Source of the DNA: Paenibacillus sp. BIHB 4019
GTDB taxonomy: Bacteria > Bacillota > Bacilli > Paenibacillales > Paenibacillaceae
Reading direction: 5' to 3'
Assembly (NCBI RefSeq): GCF_002741035.1
Contig: NZ_CP016808.1
Span: 6,558,501-6,622,500 of the forward strand
DNA length: 64,000 nt
The position numbers and the translations under genes are program-made. The notes beneath the pieces were generated by a model, which saw only the letters and a list, made by a program, of their open reading frames with translations, did no database searches and was not told the DNA's origin. Numbering within the stretch: the first letter of the stretch is position 1; each line of letters opens with the position of its first letter. This document shows, one piece after another, positions 52,434 through 60,784 of the stretch.

Positions 52434-53845
52434 CGCCTCCCCCTCCTTCTCCCGTACATATAGCCAATCGCCTGCTTGAGGCCGCTAAATGCCTGCTCCC
52501 GGTAAGGAAACCAATTGATTTGCGAACTGCTGCGCCCAGCATTGACCATAACCGACTTTGAGCGGCAAAAGGCAAGCAGCCCTTCTTCGCCATGCGCACG
52601 GCCGAAGCCGCTCGCCTTCACCCCGCCAAAGGGCAAATGCATGTTGCCAATATGCCTTACAACGTCATTAATCGAGCAGCTTCCCGTCTCCAGCCGGGCT
52701 GCGAGCGCTAGCCCTTTTTTTCGATTAGCCGTAAAAATGCTTGCGCTAAGCCCGTAAGGCGAAGCATTCGCCAGCCGGATTACCTCATCCTCTGACTGAA
52801 AGGCCATAATCGGCAGCAGCGGGCCGAAAATTTCCTCCTGCATAAGCTGCATCTCCTCCGTCACTCCGGTGAGTACGGTCGGCGGAAACAGCGGCGGCTC
52901 CGCTCCGGGCGGCAGCCCTCCTGCCGCAATGCTGGCGCCTTTGGCTACAGCATCGTCCAGCAGCCGTTTCACTTTATGCCAGCCTTCTTCCGTTGCTAAT
53001 GCTCCAATCTCGGACCAAGAACCGCCTTCGGCCTGCCTTAGCTCCCGCGTATATGCGACGACCGCGGCCAGAAAGGCTGCATAAATGCTTTCATGAACGT
53101 AAACCCGCTCCACGCTAATACATACTTGCCCGCTGTGCAAAAAAGCACCCCATACAGCTGCGCGAGCGGCTCTCTCGATGTGGGCATCGGCGCATACGAT
53201 CATCGGGTCCTTGCCGCCAAGCTCCAGCACGCAAGGAATGAGCTGCGCCCCTGCTCGCGCCAGCACACTTCGCCCGGCCGCTTCGCTTCCGGTAAACCAC
53301 AGCTTGTCAGGCCGCGCATCAATTAAGCGCTCCGCTTCCGCCTGCCCGCCTTCAACCAGTTGCAGGACGCCTGGCGGAAATGCAGCCTCCTCGATAAGGG
53401 CCGCAATGCGCTTGCTTAACAGCGGCAGCTTCTCCGATGGCTTGAGCAGCACTGTATTCCCTACAGCGGCTGCCGCGAGTGCCGGAATGAGCGTCAATTG
53501 AAGCGGGAAATTCCATGGGGCAATGATAGCCGCCACGCCGCAAGGCTCATATGCAATGTGCGAGGAGGAGCCTGCGAGCCACAGCGGGGTGCGAACGCGT
53601 CGGGAGCGCAGCAGCTTGGCCGTATTTTTTTCATAATAAGCAATAGCTTGAATGACCGTCAGCAAATCCGTCGTCAGTGCATCCATCGGGGTCTTGCCTG
53701 CCTCTTGGCCAAGCAGCGCAATCCACTCGTCCAAATCACGAACGAGCAGCTGCCGCACAAAGCGGATAGGCTGCATTCTATCCCGCACAGGAAGCGCCCT
53801 CCAGCCCGGAGCCGCTGCGCGGGCAGCAAACATTTCTTTCATCAT
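52430..53845 (-). CDS. Aldehyde dehydrogenase of carotenoid carboxyl formation (AldH-like)
   Basis: 471 residues with the NAD-binding PWNFPLQLTLIPALAA and FTGSEAAGR, general base Glu208 in LELGGKDP and nucleophile Cys242 in SGQVCIS. As first gene of the minus-strand operon, next to crtQ, it should oxidise the 4,4'-diaponeurosporen aldehyde to the acid, as AldH does in staphyloxanthin synthesis. GGGGGGATTGA precedes the ATG. It is divergent from the CrtP-like gene. Confidence 0.9.
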   Translation of the reverse strand: MMKEMFAARAAAPGWRALPVRDRMQPIRFVRQLLVRDLDEWIALLGQEAGKTPMDALTTDLLTVIQAIAYYEKNTAKLLRSRRVRTPLWLAGSSSHIAYEPCGVAAIIAPWNFPLQLTLIPALAAAAVGNTVLLKPSEKLPLLSKRIAALIEEAAFPPGVLQLVEGGQAEAERLIDARPDKLWFTGSEAAGRSVLARAGAQLIPCVLELGGKDPMIVCADAHIERAARAAVWGAFLHSGQVCISVERVYVHESIYAAFLAAVVAYTRELRQAEGGSWSEIGALATEEGWHKVKRLLDDAVAKGASIAAGGLPPGAEPPLFPPTVLTGVTEEMQLMQEEIFGPLLPIMAFQSEDEVIRLANASPYGLSASIFTANRKKGLALAARLETGSCSINDVVRHIGNMHLPFGGVKASGFGRAHGEEGLLAFCRSKSVMVNAGRSSSQINWFPYREQAFSGLKQAIGYMYGRRRGRR

Positions 53846-54087
53846 TCAATCCCCCCACAGCAAGGGCCGCCTTTATATGATTGGCAAAATGATCCTAGCA
53901 GGTTTTAATTCGCCAATAATGGGCAACACCTTAAATACAGGACATACAGGAATGTTACTGCTAGATTTGAAGCTAGCTAACTATTAATTAACCTTACGGT
54001 ATATTATAAAACATCTTTTTCGTTTATATAACCAAGTTTTTAAAAATATCCATTTGGCTTTAGTAAACAGGGAGGCGGAAACGAGCG

Positions 54088-55602
54088 ATGAGTAAAAAAA
54101 TCGTAGTTATTGGCGGAGGCTTAGGCGGCCTATCCGCTGCCATCAGGCTAACCGTTGACGGCAATCATGTCACCGTCCTGGAACAGCAGGAACGTGCAGG
54201 AGGCAAGCTGAATATCCGCTCGGGCAAAGGCTTTTCCTTTGATACGGGACCGTCGATTTTGACGATGCCCTGGGTGCTGGAGCAGCTGTTTGCTAGTGCG
54301 GGCAGACGTTTGGAGGACTATATGACGCTGGAACGGGTAGAGCCGCAGTGGCGGACTTTTTTCGAGGATGGATCGCAGCTTGACGTGACTGGCGATCTGC
54401 CGATGATGCTGGAGCAGCTTAGCAGCGTATCGCGAGAGGATGCCAAGGGCTTTCTGGCCTATTTGCAATACTGCCAGCAAATGTATGAGCTCAGCATGAA
54501 GAGCGTTTATGGCAAAAGCCTCAGCGGCCTGCAGGACTTGCGGGGGCAGCATAGCATGAAGGAACTGCTGGCGATGGACCCGCTTCGCACGATGCATCAG
54601 AGCACGAGCCGTTTTTTCAAAGACAAGCGCTTGCGCCAGCTGTTTGATTTTTTCATTATGTATATTGGTTCATCGCCTTATGCAGCCCCAGCCGTGCTAT
54701 CTCAGCTCATCCATGTGCAGCTTGGACTCGGCATTTATTACGTCAAGGGCGGCATGTACAATATTGCGCTGGGCATGCTGAAGCTGCTGGGAGAGCTTGG
54801 CGTGGAGGTGCGGACGAATACGCCTGTCGCAGCAATCAATACGCTGGGCAAGGCGGCAACGGGCGTTACCCTTGCAGATGGCACGGTGCTTGCCGCCGAT
54901 CTCGTCGTCTCCAATTTGGAGGCGATTCCGACCCATCGCAAGCTGCTCAGCCATCATCCGGGCGCTGCCGCAGAGACAAGCGGCATGAGAAAATATGCCC
55001 CAACCGTATCCGGCCTCGTGCTGCTGCTTGGCATCGACAAAACCTATGAACAGCTGCGCCATCACAACTTCCTGTTCTCGCGCAATCCAGAACGGGAGTT
55101 TCAGGATGTGTTCGTCTCCGGCATCCCTTCGCCTGATCCGACCGTCTATATTGGGGTGTCCAGCATTTCCGACGCAACGCAGGCGCCAGCAGGCCAGCAA
55201 AATTTATTCGTGCTGACCCACGTTCCCCCGCTTAAGCCCGGCGAGGACTGGGAAATTTACAAAGAAACGTACCGCGAGCTTGTGCTGGATAAGCTGGAGC
55301 GAATGGGACTGGACGACCTGCGCTCGCACATAACGTTCGAATACAGCTTTACGCCAAATGACTTGGAGCAGCTCTATGGCGCTAACGGCGGTTCGATCTA
55401 TGGCGTTGTCACCGACCGCAAGCTGAACGGCGGCTTCAAAATTCCGAGCAAAAGCGAGCTGCTGGACAACTTGTATTTCGTCGGCGGCTCCACTCATCCC
55501 GGCGGCGGCGTGCCAATGGTTACGCTGTCAGGGCAGCTTACGGCTGACCTCATTAAAGAGCAGGCGAATAGCCGCTCTGGGGGCAGGTTTACTGCGGGGT
55601 AG
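54088..55602 (+). CDS. crtP: CrtP-like carotenoid terminal oxidase
   Basis: 504 residues. It follows the S. aureus CrtP pattern closely: VIGGGLGGLSAAIRL, DTGPSILTMPWV, WRTFFEDGS, YIGSSPYAAPAVLSQL and LYFVGGSTHPGGGVPMVTLSG. CrtP oxidises the terminal methyl group to the aldehyde, which the divergent aldehyde dehydrogenase would take on. GGGAGGCGG lies before the ATG. The shared 242-base promoter region with aldH has no clear pair of hexamers. It is the only carotenoid gene on the plus strand. Confidence 0.85.
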   Translation: MSKKIVVIGGGLGGLSAAIRLTVDGNHVTVLEQQERAGGKLNIRSGKGFSFDTGPSILTMPWVLEQLFASAGRRLEDYMTLERVEPQWRTFFEDGSQLDVTGDLPMMLEQLSSVSREDAKGFLAYLQYCQQMYELSMKSVYGKSLSGLQDLRGQHSMKELLAMDPLRTMHQSTSRFFKDKRLRQLFDFFIMYIGSSPYAAPAVLSQLIHVQLGLGIYYVKGGMYNIALGMLKLLGELGVEVRTNTPVAAINTLGKAATGVTLADGTVLAADLVVSNLEAIPTHRKLLSHHPGAAAETSGMRKYAPTVSGLVLLLGIDKTYEQLRHHNFLFSRNPEREFQDVFVSGIPSPDPTVYIGVSSISDATQAPAGQQNLFVLTHVPPLKPGEDWEIYKETYRELVLDKLERMGLDDLRSHITFEYSFTPNDLEQLYGANGGSIYGVVTDRKLNGGFKIPSKSELLDNLYFVGGSTHPGGGVPMVTLSGQLTADLIKEQANSRSGGRFTAG

Positions 55603-55797
55603 GCTTTTAGTTTTAGAGTTAACCTTCGAACATCGCAAACGAGGGGCGACAGGAATGCGTGAGGGGTTTATGCTAAACTGATCAGCTTCGATTTTAATAG
55701 CATATTGGCTAAAAGGTGGCGGCTCTGGACGGTGGCTACTGAACTTCGGCGGCCACAGGAGCCGTTATTTCCTTCAAATGTCGTTATTGGAGAGGCT

Positions 55798-55880
55798 GGC
55801 GGACACAGAATCCGCTAAGGGCTCCCGAATCGCCTTTTTATCGCGATGATTGAGGAAATAAGCGATTTCCAGTCCGCTCA
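55798..55880 (+). repeat. Dispersed repeat, copy 2
   Basis: Begins GGCGGACACAGAATCCGCTAA and ends CCAGTCCGCTCA. It aligns with 35880-35962 on the other strand, including a central CGC/GCG part and an AT-rich spacer. Confidence 0.65.
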
Positions 55881-56067
55881 CCTGCCAAAATGGGGAAAAA
55901 CGCTTCATTAGCGGAACGTCAGTCCGCCAAAAGCGAGGGCATCTCCTATCCATGCTGCCCCAAAGTCAGAGCTATTCTCTTTTTTGTCTACCTTATCGAT
56001 CGTCGATCGTCAACCTGTGCTGATTCTTGATAAGGGTTCCCTTTCATCATTAAATTAATATACAAAT

Positions 56068-56110
56068 AAGGTATTTCCCTAGTGAAAGCTTCTGGGGCAA
56101 TACCTTTTTT
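56068..56110 (+). terminator. Plus-strand terminator upstream of the recombinase gene
   Basis: AAGGTATT/AATACCTT outer stem and CCC/GGG inner stem, followed by a T run. It isolates the recombinase unit from crtP transcription. Confidence 0.8.
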
Positions 56111-56238
56111 CATGAGGAATCTATTCTATATGCACTGCTAAATATCTGCTTTAAGTAATACATTCCTAAGGCTAAACGACAGAACGCTATGCGGGGTGTT
56201 ACAATAGCAAAATCGACAACTAGCGGAGGAATGCAACT

Positions 56239-57168
56239 TTGAACGTTACCGATCTATCTGCCTATGCACAATCTTATTTACAGCAAATCAAGATGGAACG
56301 CAATTTAACCGACAAAACGATAAAAGCTTATTATTATGATTTAAGCGACCTCATTAAATGGATTAGCGATACCGCTCAAGGCGATATTGAACCCCAGCAT
56401 GTCAATTCGTATTTCCAATCGTTGCAGGCTAAGCAAATGAAAGAAACGAGCATTAAACGTAAGCATTTTTCCATAAAAGCTTTTATCAAATATTTGGCTA
56501 CACAAGGCGTTGCCTTTGAATTACCTAGTGCCATTGGCAAATCCAGCTTTAAGCTATCAAAGCGGATTCCCAAAACGTTAACGATAGCAGATGTGACTAC
56601 CTTACTACAGACGACAGAAAAAGAAATGCTGCATCCGCGCACAAATTATCGCAAAATTATGAGCAGTCGCAATTCCGCCATTATAGAGCTCCTATTTGCC
56701 ACAGGAATACGCATTGGCGAGTTAGTTGGCATTCAGCTTGAGGATCTTAATCTTCAAGAGCAAACGCTGCTGATTTACGGCAAAGGTCGAAAAGAACGCC
56801 TGCTCTACATCGCTAGCCATGAGGTGATTCATAAGCTGGAGCGCTGGCTTTCGCTTCGATCACATCTGGAGCCAAAAGCAAAAGCTTTTTTCATTAACAA
56901 ATACGGCAACGCTTTATCCATTTATGCTATTGAAGATATTTTTTATAAGTACCGGGATATAGCGAAAATCAACGAAAGAGCAACACCTCATTACTTGCGC
57001 CATACGTTTGCCACTCACTTGCTCAATAACGGCGCCGATTTGCGTTCCGTCCAAGAAATACTCGGCCATTCCAGCGTCAGCACTACCGAAATCTACACCG
57101 AAGTTTCAATCGAACGAAAAAAACAAGTGCTAACTAAATATAACCCAAGAAACAGCCTTGAAATCTGA
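56239..57168 (+). CDS. Tyrosine recombinase (XerC/XerD-like integrase)
   Basis: 309 residues: an N-terminal SAM-like core-binding domain (about 5-92) and a catalytic domain with the full set Arg158 (GIRIGEL), Lys182 (YGKGRKER), His251 and Arg254 (HYLRHTF), His277 (LGHSSV) and the nucleophile Tyr286 (TEIYTEV). The start is a TTG at 56239 with GGAGGA upstream. It is not at the housekeeping xer position. The stop lies six bases before a core-site-like inverted repeat, so it probably acts on the two flanking repeats of the next segment. Confidence 0.9.
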   Translation: MNVTDLSAYAQSYLQQIKMERNLTDKTIKAYYYDLSDLIKWISDTAQGDIEPQHVNSYFQSLQAKQMKETSIKRKHFSIKAFIKYLATQGVAFELPSAIGKSSFKLSKRIPKTLTIADVTTLLQTTEKEMLHPRTNYRKIMSSRNSAIIELLFATGIRIGELVGIQLEDLNLQEQTLLIYGKGRKERLLYIASHEVIHKLERWLSLRSHLEPKAKAFFINKYGNALSIYAIEDIFYKYRDIAKINERATPHYLRHTFATHLLNNGADLRSVQEILGHSSVSTTEIYTEVSIERKKQVLTKYNPRNSLEI

Positions 57169-57174
57169 GAAAAA

Positions 57175-57209
57175 ACCTCCTAATAACTATAAATTATTTG
57201 GAGGTTTTG
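57175..57209. repeat. Left 35-bp inverted repeat, recombinase core-site-like
   Basis: Perfect inverse copy of 60750-60784. Inside it the 11-mer CCTCCTAATAA and the complement of CCTCCAAATAA flank the 7-base centre CTATAAA, the arm-centre-arm layout of tyrosine recombinase sites. Its right arm supplies the GGAGG ribosome binding site of the ATP-grasp gene. Confidence 0.85.
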
Positions 57210-57211
57210 TT

Positions 57212-58210
57212 GTGTTTCAAATCGAACTAGTTTGTGATTTTAGAGAATCATTTCCTTCAAAATTCGTTGATTGTGTAGAAGTTTTTAATGATCATCCAAA
57301 AAAAGACAGTGTCCTTGAAATTCTAGATGCCATTAATGAGATAGGGTACCCTTGTAATATTTTCGGCGGAGTTCCTGAACTACTAAAAGCTAGTCAAAAC
57401 AATAATCGTTATGAAGATAAAATATTTATCAATCTTTCTGATGGACTCAATCAATCCTACAGTCGAGTTCAGGTACCCATGTTGTGTGAGATCCTAAAAG
57501 TAAAATATAGTGGTTCTCCTCCCTTTGTAGCAGCCCTTATGAACAATAAACATTACTCGAAGCTTGCATTAAATGATCTTAATGTCCTTATACCAGCTGG
57601 TCTTCTCATAAATAAACATACCCAATTGAAGACTGAGCTTTTTAATCGCTTGAAATTTCCGATTATAGTAAAACCCAATACAGAAGGTTCCTCTCTAGGC
57701 ATCACTTTAAAAAGTGTTTGCGATACTATTGAGGAAGCGCACTTGCAAATCGAAAATTTGTTAGCAGAATTTGAAGAGATTCTTATAGAAGAATATATTG
57801 CAGGATATGACGTTACTAATCTAGTTATAGGTAATAAAGATGATATCAAATTAAATGAAGTTATTGTCATTCAAACACATCAGGGACTTATTAATTATAG
57901 AGAAGTTTTTGGTATATATGAAAAAGCTAATAAGCTGTCCACACGCTTAATTGGAGAGGAAGTATTTTCTTCTGAACAAATCACAAAAATTCAATTAACG
58001 TCTGAAAAAATTGCTGCACATATTGGTGCTAGAGATATTTGTAGAATTGATTATCGTGTTACAAATTCAGGTGATATATACTTCCTAGAAATTAATTCAG
58101 TTCCAAGAATTAGTACAAGCAGTGAAGTTGGTTTTATTTGCAGTAAAAGAAACATTTCCTTTAAAGATGTCTTACAGTATTATATAGAATCAGTTTTAAG
58201 CAGGTTCTAA
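57212..58210 (+). CDS. ATP-grasp ligase, D-Ala-D-Ala-ligase-like
   Basis: 332 residues from the GTG at 57212, which follows GGAGG inside the inverted repeat; the open frame back to 57158 overlaps the recombinase gene and is unlikely to be used. The ATP-grasp core has PIIVKPNTEGSSLGI (about 151-164), IEEYIAGYDVTNLV, and the metal ligands Asp280 (CRIDYR), Glu293 and Asn295 (FLEINSVP). It differs from housekeeping Ddl in the N-terminal third and in the ending of the last motif (PRIST in place of PGMT). Substrate unknown. Strongly AT-rich compared with its neighbours. Confidence 0.85.
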   Translation: MFQIELVCDFRESFPSKFVDCVEVFNDHPKKDSVLEILDAINEIGYPCNIFGGVPELLKASQNNNRYEDKIFINLSDGLNQSYSRVQVPMLCEILKVKYSGSPPFVAALMNNKHYSKLALNDLNVLIPAGLLINKHTQLKTELFNRLKFPIIVKPNTEGSSLGITLKSVCDTIEEAHLQIENLLAEFEEILIEEYIAGYDVTNLVIGNKDDIKLNEVIVIQTHQGLINYREVFGIYEKANKLSTRLIGEEVFSSEQITKIQLTSEKIAAHIGARDICRIDYRVTNSGDIYFLEINSVPRISTSSEVGFICSKRNISFKDVLQYYIESVLSRF

Positions 58211-58215
58211 AAACT

Positions 58216-60717
58216 TTAATCATGTGTAAATGTAATAAACCAAGGTTCAAAAATAGCTTCTAGACAATATGTACCCCCAGTTTCACTGGTAGTGTTTATA
58301 CCAGCAAAGTGGGGGGACAATTCTTTAATGAGTTGATTTGCTCTATAAGCTGTAGACGTGTTTTGCGCATATGCGTAACCCATTTCAATACATTCCTTAG
58401 CCAAATCAATTTTGCCTAACTGTTTATTTATAATCGCTAAGTTTATGCATATCTTTCTTATAATAGTAGAATCTATGACATTTCCTGATTTGATTATTTC
58501 ATAGAGCTTATCGATCTCTGTACCAGCCTTTTCATATTCTTTCTCTTGGCTGTAACAAACAGCTAAATGAGTTTTTATAGTCAACTCGGCGTACTTTGAA
58601 TTGTTCCAGAATTTTGCTTTATTCAAATACTTAATTGCTTCAGCATATTTCCCTTTTACCATTGAGCAAACAGCAAGATTGTTTAACGGGTAGGATATTT
58701 CATGAATTTTGATTGGCGAAAGCAGCTCAATTGAATTGTTAAAAGCATCACAAGCTTCCGTAGATTTGTTTTGTTTGAACCATTCAAATCCCTTATTGTT
58801 TTGTATAAATGCTTTCTCAACGCTATCTTGATTAAGTTCAGCAATCTTCTCAGCAGCCTCTAAAAAATCAATAGCTTTATTGCCGCTATAGAAGTTTATA
58901 CATGTTCTTAATAAATAACCAGTTGCTCTACTCTGCATACGCTCTTCCGTTAAGTTTAATGCTATGTCATTAAATATTTTCAAAGCGCCTTCCCGACCAT
59001 TGGGCGTCTCTAGTAATGCTAGTTGCTTCATGTTTAGTGACATGATTTCCTTTTCTTGTTCCCCTTCAGCATTATTTAAAGCTTGCTGAAAATAATTAAT
59101 TGCTACTTGTTTATTCATCAGCATGTTTTCAGTTTTTCCATAAAAATAATAATAATTGTAACGAAGTTTTGTTTCCAGAGATTCTGCATCTATGAAATTA
59201 AAAATATCTTTTGCATCAGCATATTTACCATTTTCATAATAACAAGTAGCTATTTCAAGTAAGTTCTCATTCGTAAAGTTTCTAAAATGAGCTTTTAGTC
59301 TGTCAAATATTAATATAGCATCGTTAAACTGGTTATTTTGAAACCTGCTTAAACCATACTTAAGATTTATCTCCTCCCAATTGCTTACTTCGCCCCTAAA
59401 TGCATGCCATGCAATTAGATAGCTAATATCGTCATTCGATAAATTATTTTCCTTCAAAAATACAACATTCATTTCTAAGAAGTTATATAAATAGAAATTT
59501 ACTAGCGGTTGGTAAATAGGACTCTCTAATCGCATTATCAATGTTCGATAAATTAAATCATGTTCTATTCTAACTTTTTTAACATTATTTTCGATTGAAA
59601 TATTTATAATTTTAGTATTGCTTAATTTTTCTAAAGACATCAAAAAATCTATATGTGTTATTTCACTCATTTTAAACAGTTTTTCGTTCAGAAAACGTGT
59701 AATTTCCTCTAACACGTTAGTATTAATTATTTTTCCAAACCCAAGAATCCCTCTTAAGATCATTTTTTCTACTTCTGATAGCTTATCTACATCAAGAAAT
59801 GTAGTTTTCTTTGATATAATTTCTTTGAATTTATCAGCCACAATTCTTGCATTATTTTTCTCTACGGACCCTGTAATGCCATCATGATAATATAAATTGC
59901 GTAGTGTTGACCGTAATTTTTCCGGTGAACCTTCACATGCTGAAAAAAGAGCGGATAGATCTTCATCATCAGTATGATTTAAATCAAAAATATGAAGTAG
60001 TATCTCATTAAAATATTCTTGATTAGAGAACGGATTTATTTTTAAATGTTCAAGTTTAATTTTTTCAATTAGTATTTTGGAAATATCAGTTCTTTCATTG
60101 AATTTTTCGTTAGTTGTCGTGAGCAGGAAGCAAATCCCAGAATTACCTATGTATGAACCAAGCAATTCTGAGATAATTTCTAATGACTTACTATCACAAT
60201 TCGTAAAGTTATCTATGTATATAATCATGTTTCCTTCAGAGAGGATATGATTTATATAATTTTGTATTACTATAAATCCTGATTGATGTTTTTGTTTTTC
60301 GTTTTCAACAAATGCAGCAGTTTTATCAAAAACAAAATTCAACAAACCATCTATATCTACGTCTATTCCTTTTGTTTTAAACAATATACTAATAACATTT
60401 TTTGTAATATCAAGGACGGAAGTATAATTATTTTTGATAAAATCCTTAAAGGACAGCTTTGTGCTATCTTGGAGTAAACTTAATAATTGTTTAAGACAGT
60501 TAATATTTTGGTCTGCACTAGATAGATCCAGCCGAATTATTTTTTGATTCGATACTTGCTTTAAAGTATGTTCAATTAAATAGGATTTTCCAACTCCGCT
60601 AGGTCCAGAAAGCCACATTACATTTGAGGATAATTCATGATTATAAAAAGATTTTAGTTTTTCTTGTTCTAATTTTCTATTTACAAATTTAAAATTAAAA
60701 AACTTTGTGTTATCCAT
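58216..60717 (-). CDS. P-loop NTPase with C-terminal TPR repeats (STAND/AAA-like)
   Basis: 833 residues, very AT-rich. Walker A is GPSGVGKS (38-45), Walker B MIIYIDN (Asp169), and LLTTTN near 198-203 is sensor-like; a helical/winged region lies at about 250-420. From about 440 to 800 there are TPR-like helical pairs such as ATCYYENGKYADAKDIF and LAVCSMVKGKYAEAIKYLNKA. The last 20 residues form an aromatic tail (FEPWF). This layout is that of STAND signalling ATPases, many of which are defence sensors, but no effector domain is seen. AAGGGG lies before the ATG. Confidence 0.8.
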   Translation of the reverse strand: MDNTKFFNFKFVNRKLEQEKLKSFYNHELSSNVMWLSGPSGVGKSYLIEHTLKQVSNQKIIRLDLSSADQNINCLKQLLSLLQDSTKLSFKDFIKNNYTSVLDITKNVISILFKTKGIDVDIDGLLNFVFDKTAAFVENEKQKHQSGFIVIQNYINHILSEGNMIIYIDNFTNCDSKSLEIISELLGSYIGNSGICFLLTTTNEKFNERTDISKILIEKIKLEHLKINPFSNQEYFNEILLHIFDLNHTDDEDLSALFSACEGSPEKLRSTLRNLYYHDGITGSVEKNNARIVADKFKEIISKKTTFLDVDKLSEVEKMILRGILGFGKIINTNVLEEITRFLNEKLFKMSEITHIDFLMSLEKLSNTKIINISIENNVKKVRIEHDLIYRTLIMRLESPIYQPLVNFYLYNFLEMNVVFLKENNLSNDDISYLIAWHAFRGEVSNWEEINLKYGLSRFQNNQFNDAILIFDRLKAHFRNFTNENLLEIATCYYENGKYADAKDIFNFIDAESLETKLRYNYYYFYGKTENMLMNKQVAINYFQQALNNAEGEQEKEIMSLNMKQLALLETPNGREGALKIFNDIALNLTEERMQSRATGYLLRTCINFYSGNKAIDFLEAAEKIAELNQDSVEKAFIQNNKGFEWFKQNKSTEACDAFNNSIELLSPIKIHEISYPLNNLAVCSMVKGKYAEAIKYLNKAKFWNNSKYAELTIKTHLAVCYSQEKEYEKAGTEIDKLYEIIKSGNVIDSTIIRKICINLAIINKQLGKIDLAKECIEMGYAYAQNTSTAYRANQLIKELSPHFAGINTTSETGGTYCLEAIFEPWFITFTHD

Positions 60718-60749
60718 AAAAACGCCCCTTAAACAATATTTTAAAAACT

Positions 60750-60784
60750 CAAAACCTCCAAATAATTTATAGTTATTAGGAGGT
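60750..60784. repeat. Right 35-bp inverted repeat, recombinase core-site-like
   Basis: Exact reverse complement of 57175-57209. Read on the minus strand it lies in the leader of the NTPase gene, ending 32 bases before its ATG, so both genes have the same element in the same relative orientation. Confidence 0.85.

Larger units (their letters stand above)
55603..56238. other. Intergenic region between crtP and the recombinase gene
   Basis: 636 bases without a gene. It holds the second copy of the GTCCGC repeat and a plus-strand terminator. GC content falls after about 55980. Confidence 0.55.
57175..60784. mobile_element. Putative invertible cassette (ATP-grasp + P-loop NTPase/TPR)
   Basis: A 3.6-kb AT-rich segment bounded by the 35-bp inverted repeats and placed directly behind a tyrosine recombinase gene. 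Its two genes converge, with stops five bases apart, and each starts beside one repeat. Recombination between the repeats would invert the segment and swap which gene follows the recombinase. No inversion can be seen from one sequence; this is a structural inference. Confidence 0.5.

Noticed and set aside
53880..53970. CCTAGCAG/CTGCTAG inverted repeat in the aldH-crtP promoter region as a regulator site
   Set aside because: The arms are short and about 60 bases apart, with no clear promoter hexamers to relate them to.
53652..53987. Plus-strand frame entering the aldH-crtP intergenic region
   Set aside because: Mostly antisense to aldH, no ribosome binding site.
57175..57209. The inverted repeats as simple transcription terminators
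   Set aside because: Each can form a hairpin, but 35 identical bases including the loop, at both ends of one segment, and the 11-7-11 layout beside a recombinase are not explained by termination.
57158..57211. Upstream extension of the ATP-grasp gene overlapping the recombinase gene
   Set aside because: The extra residues come from reading the end of the recombinase gene and the inverted repeat; the GTG at 57212 has a well-placed GGAGG.
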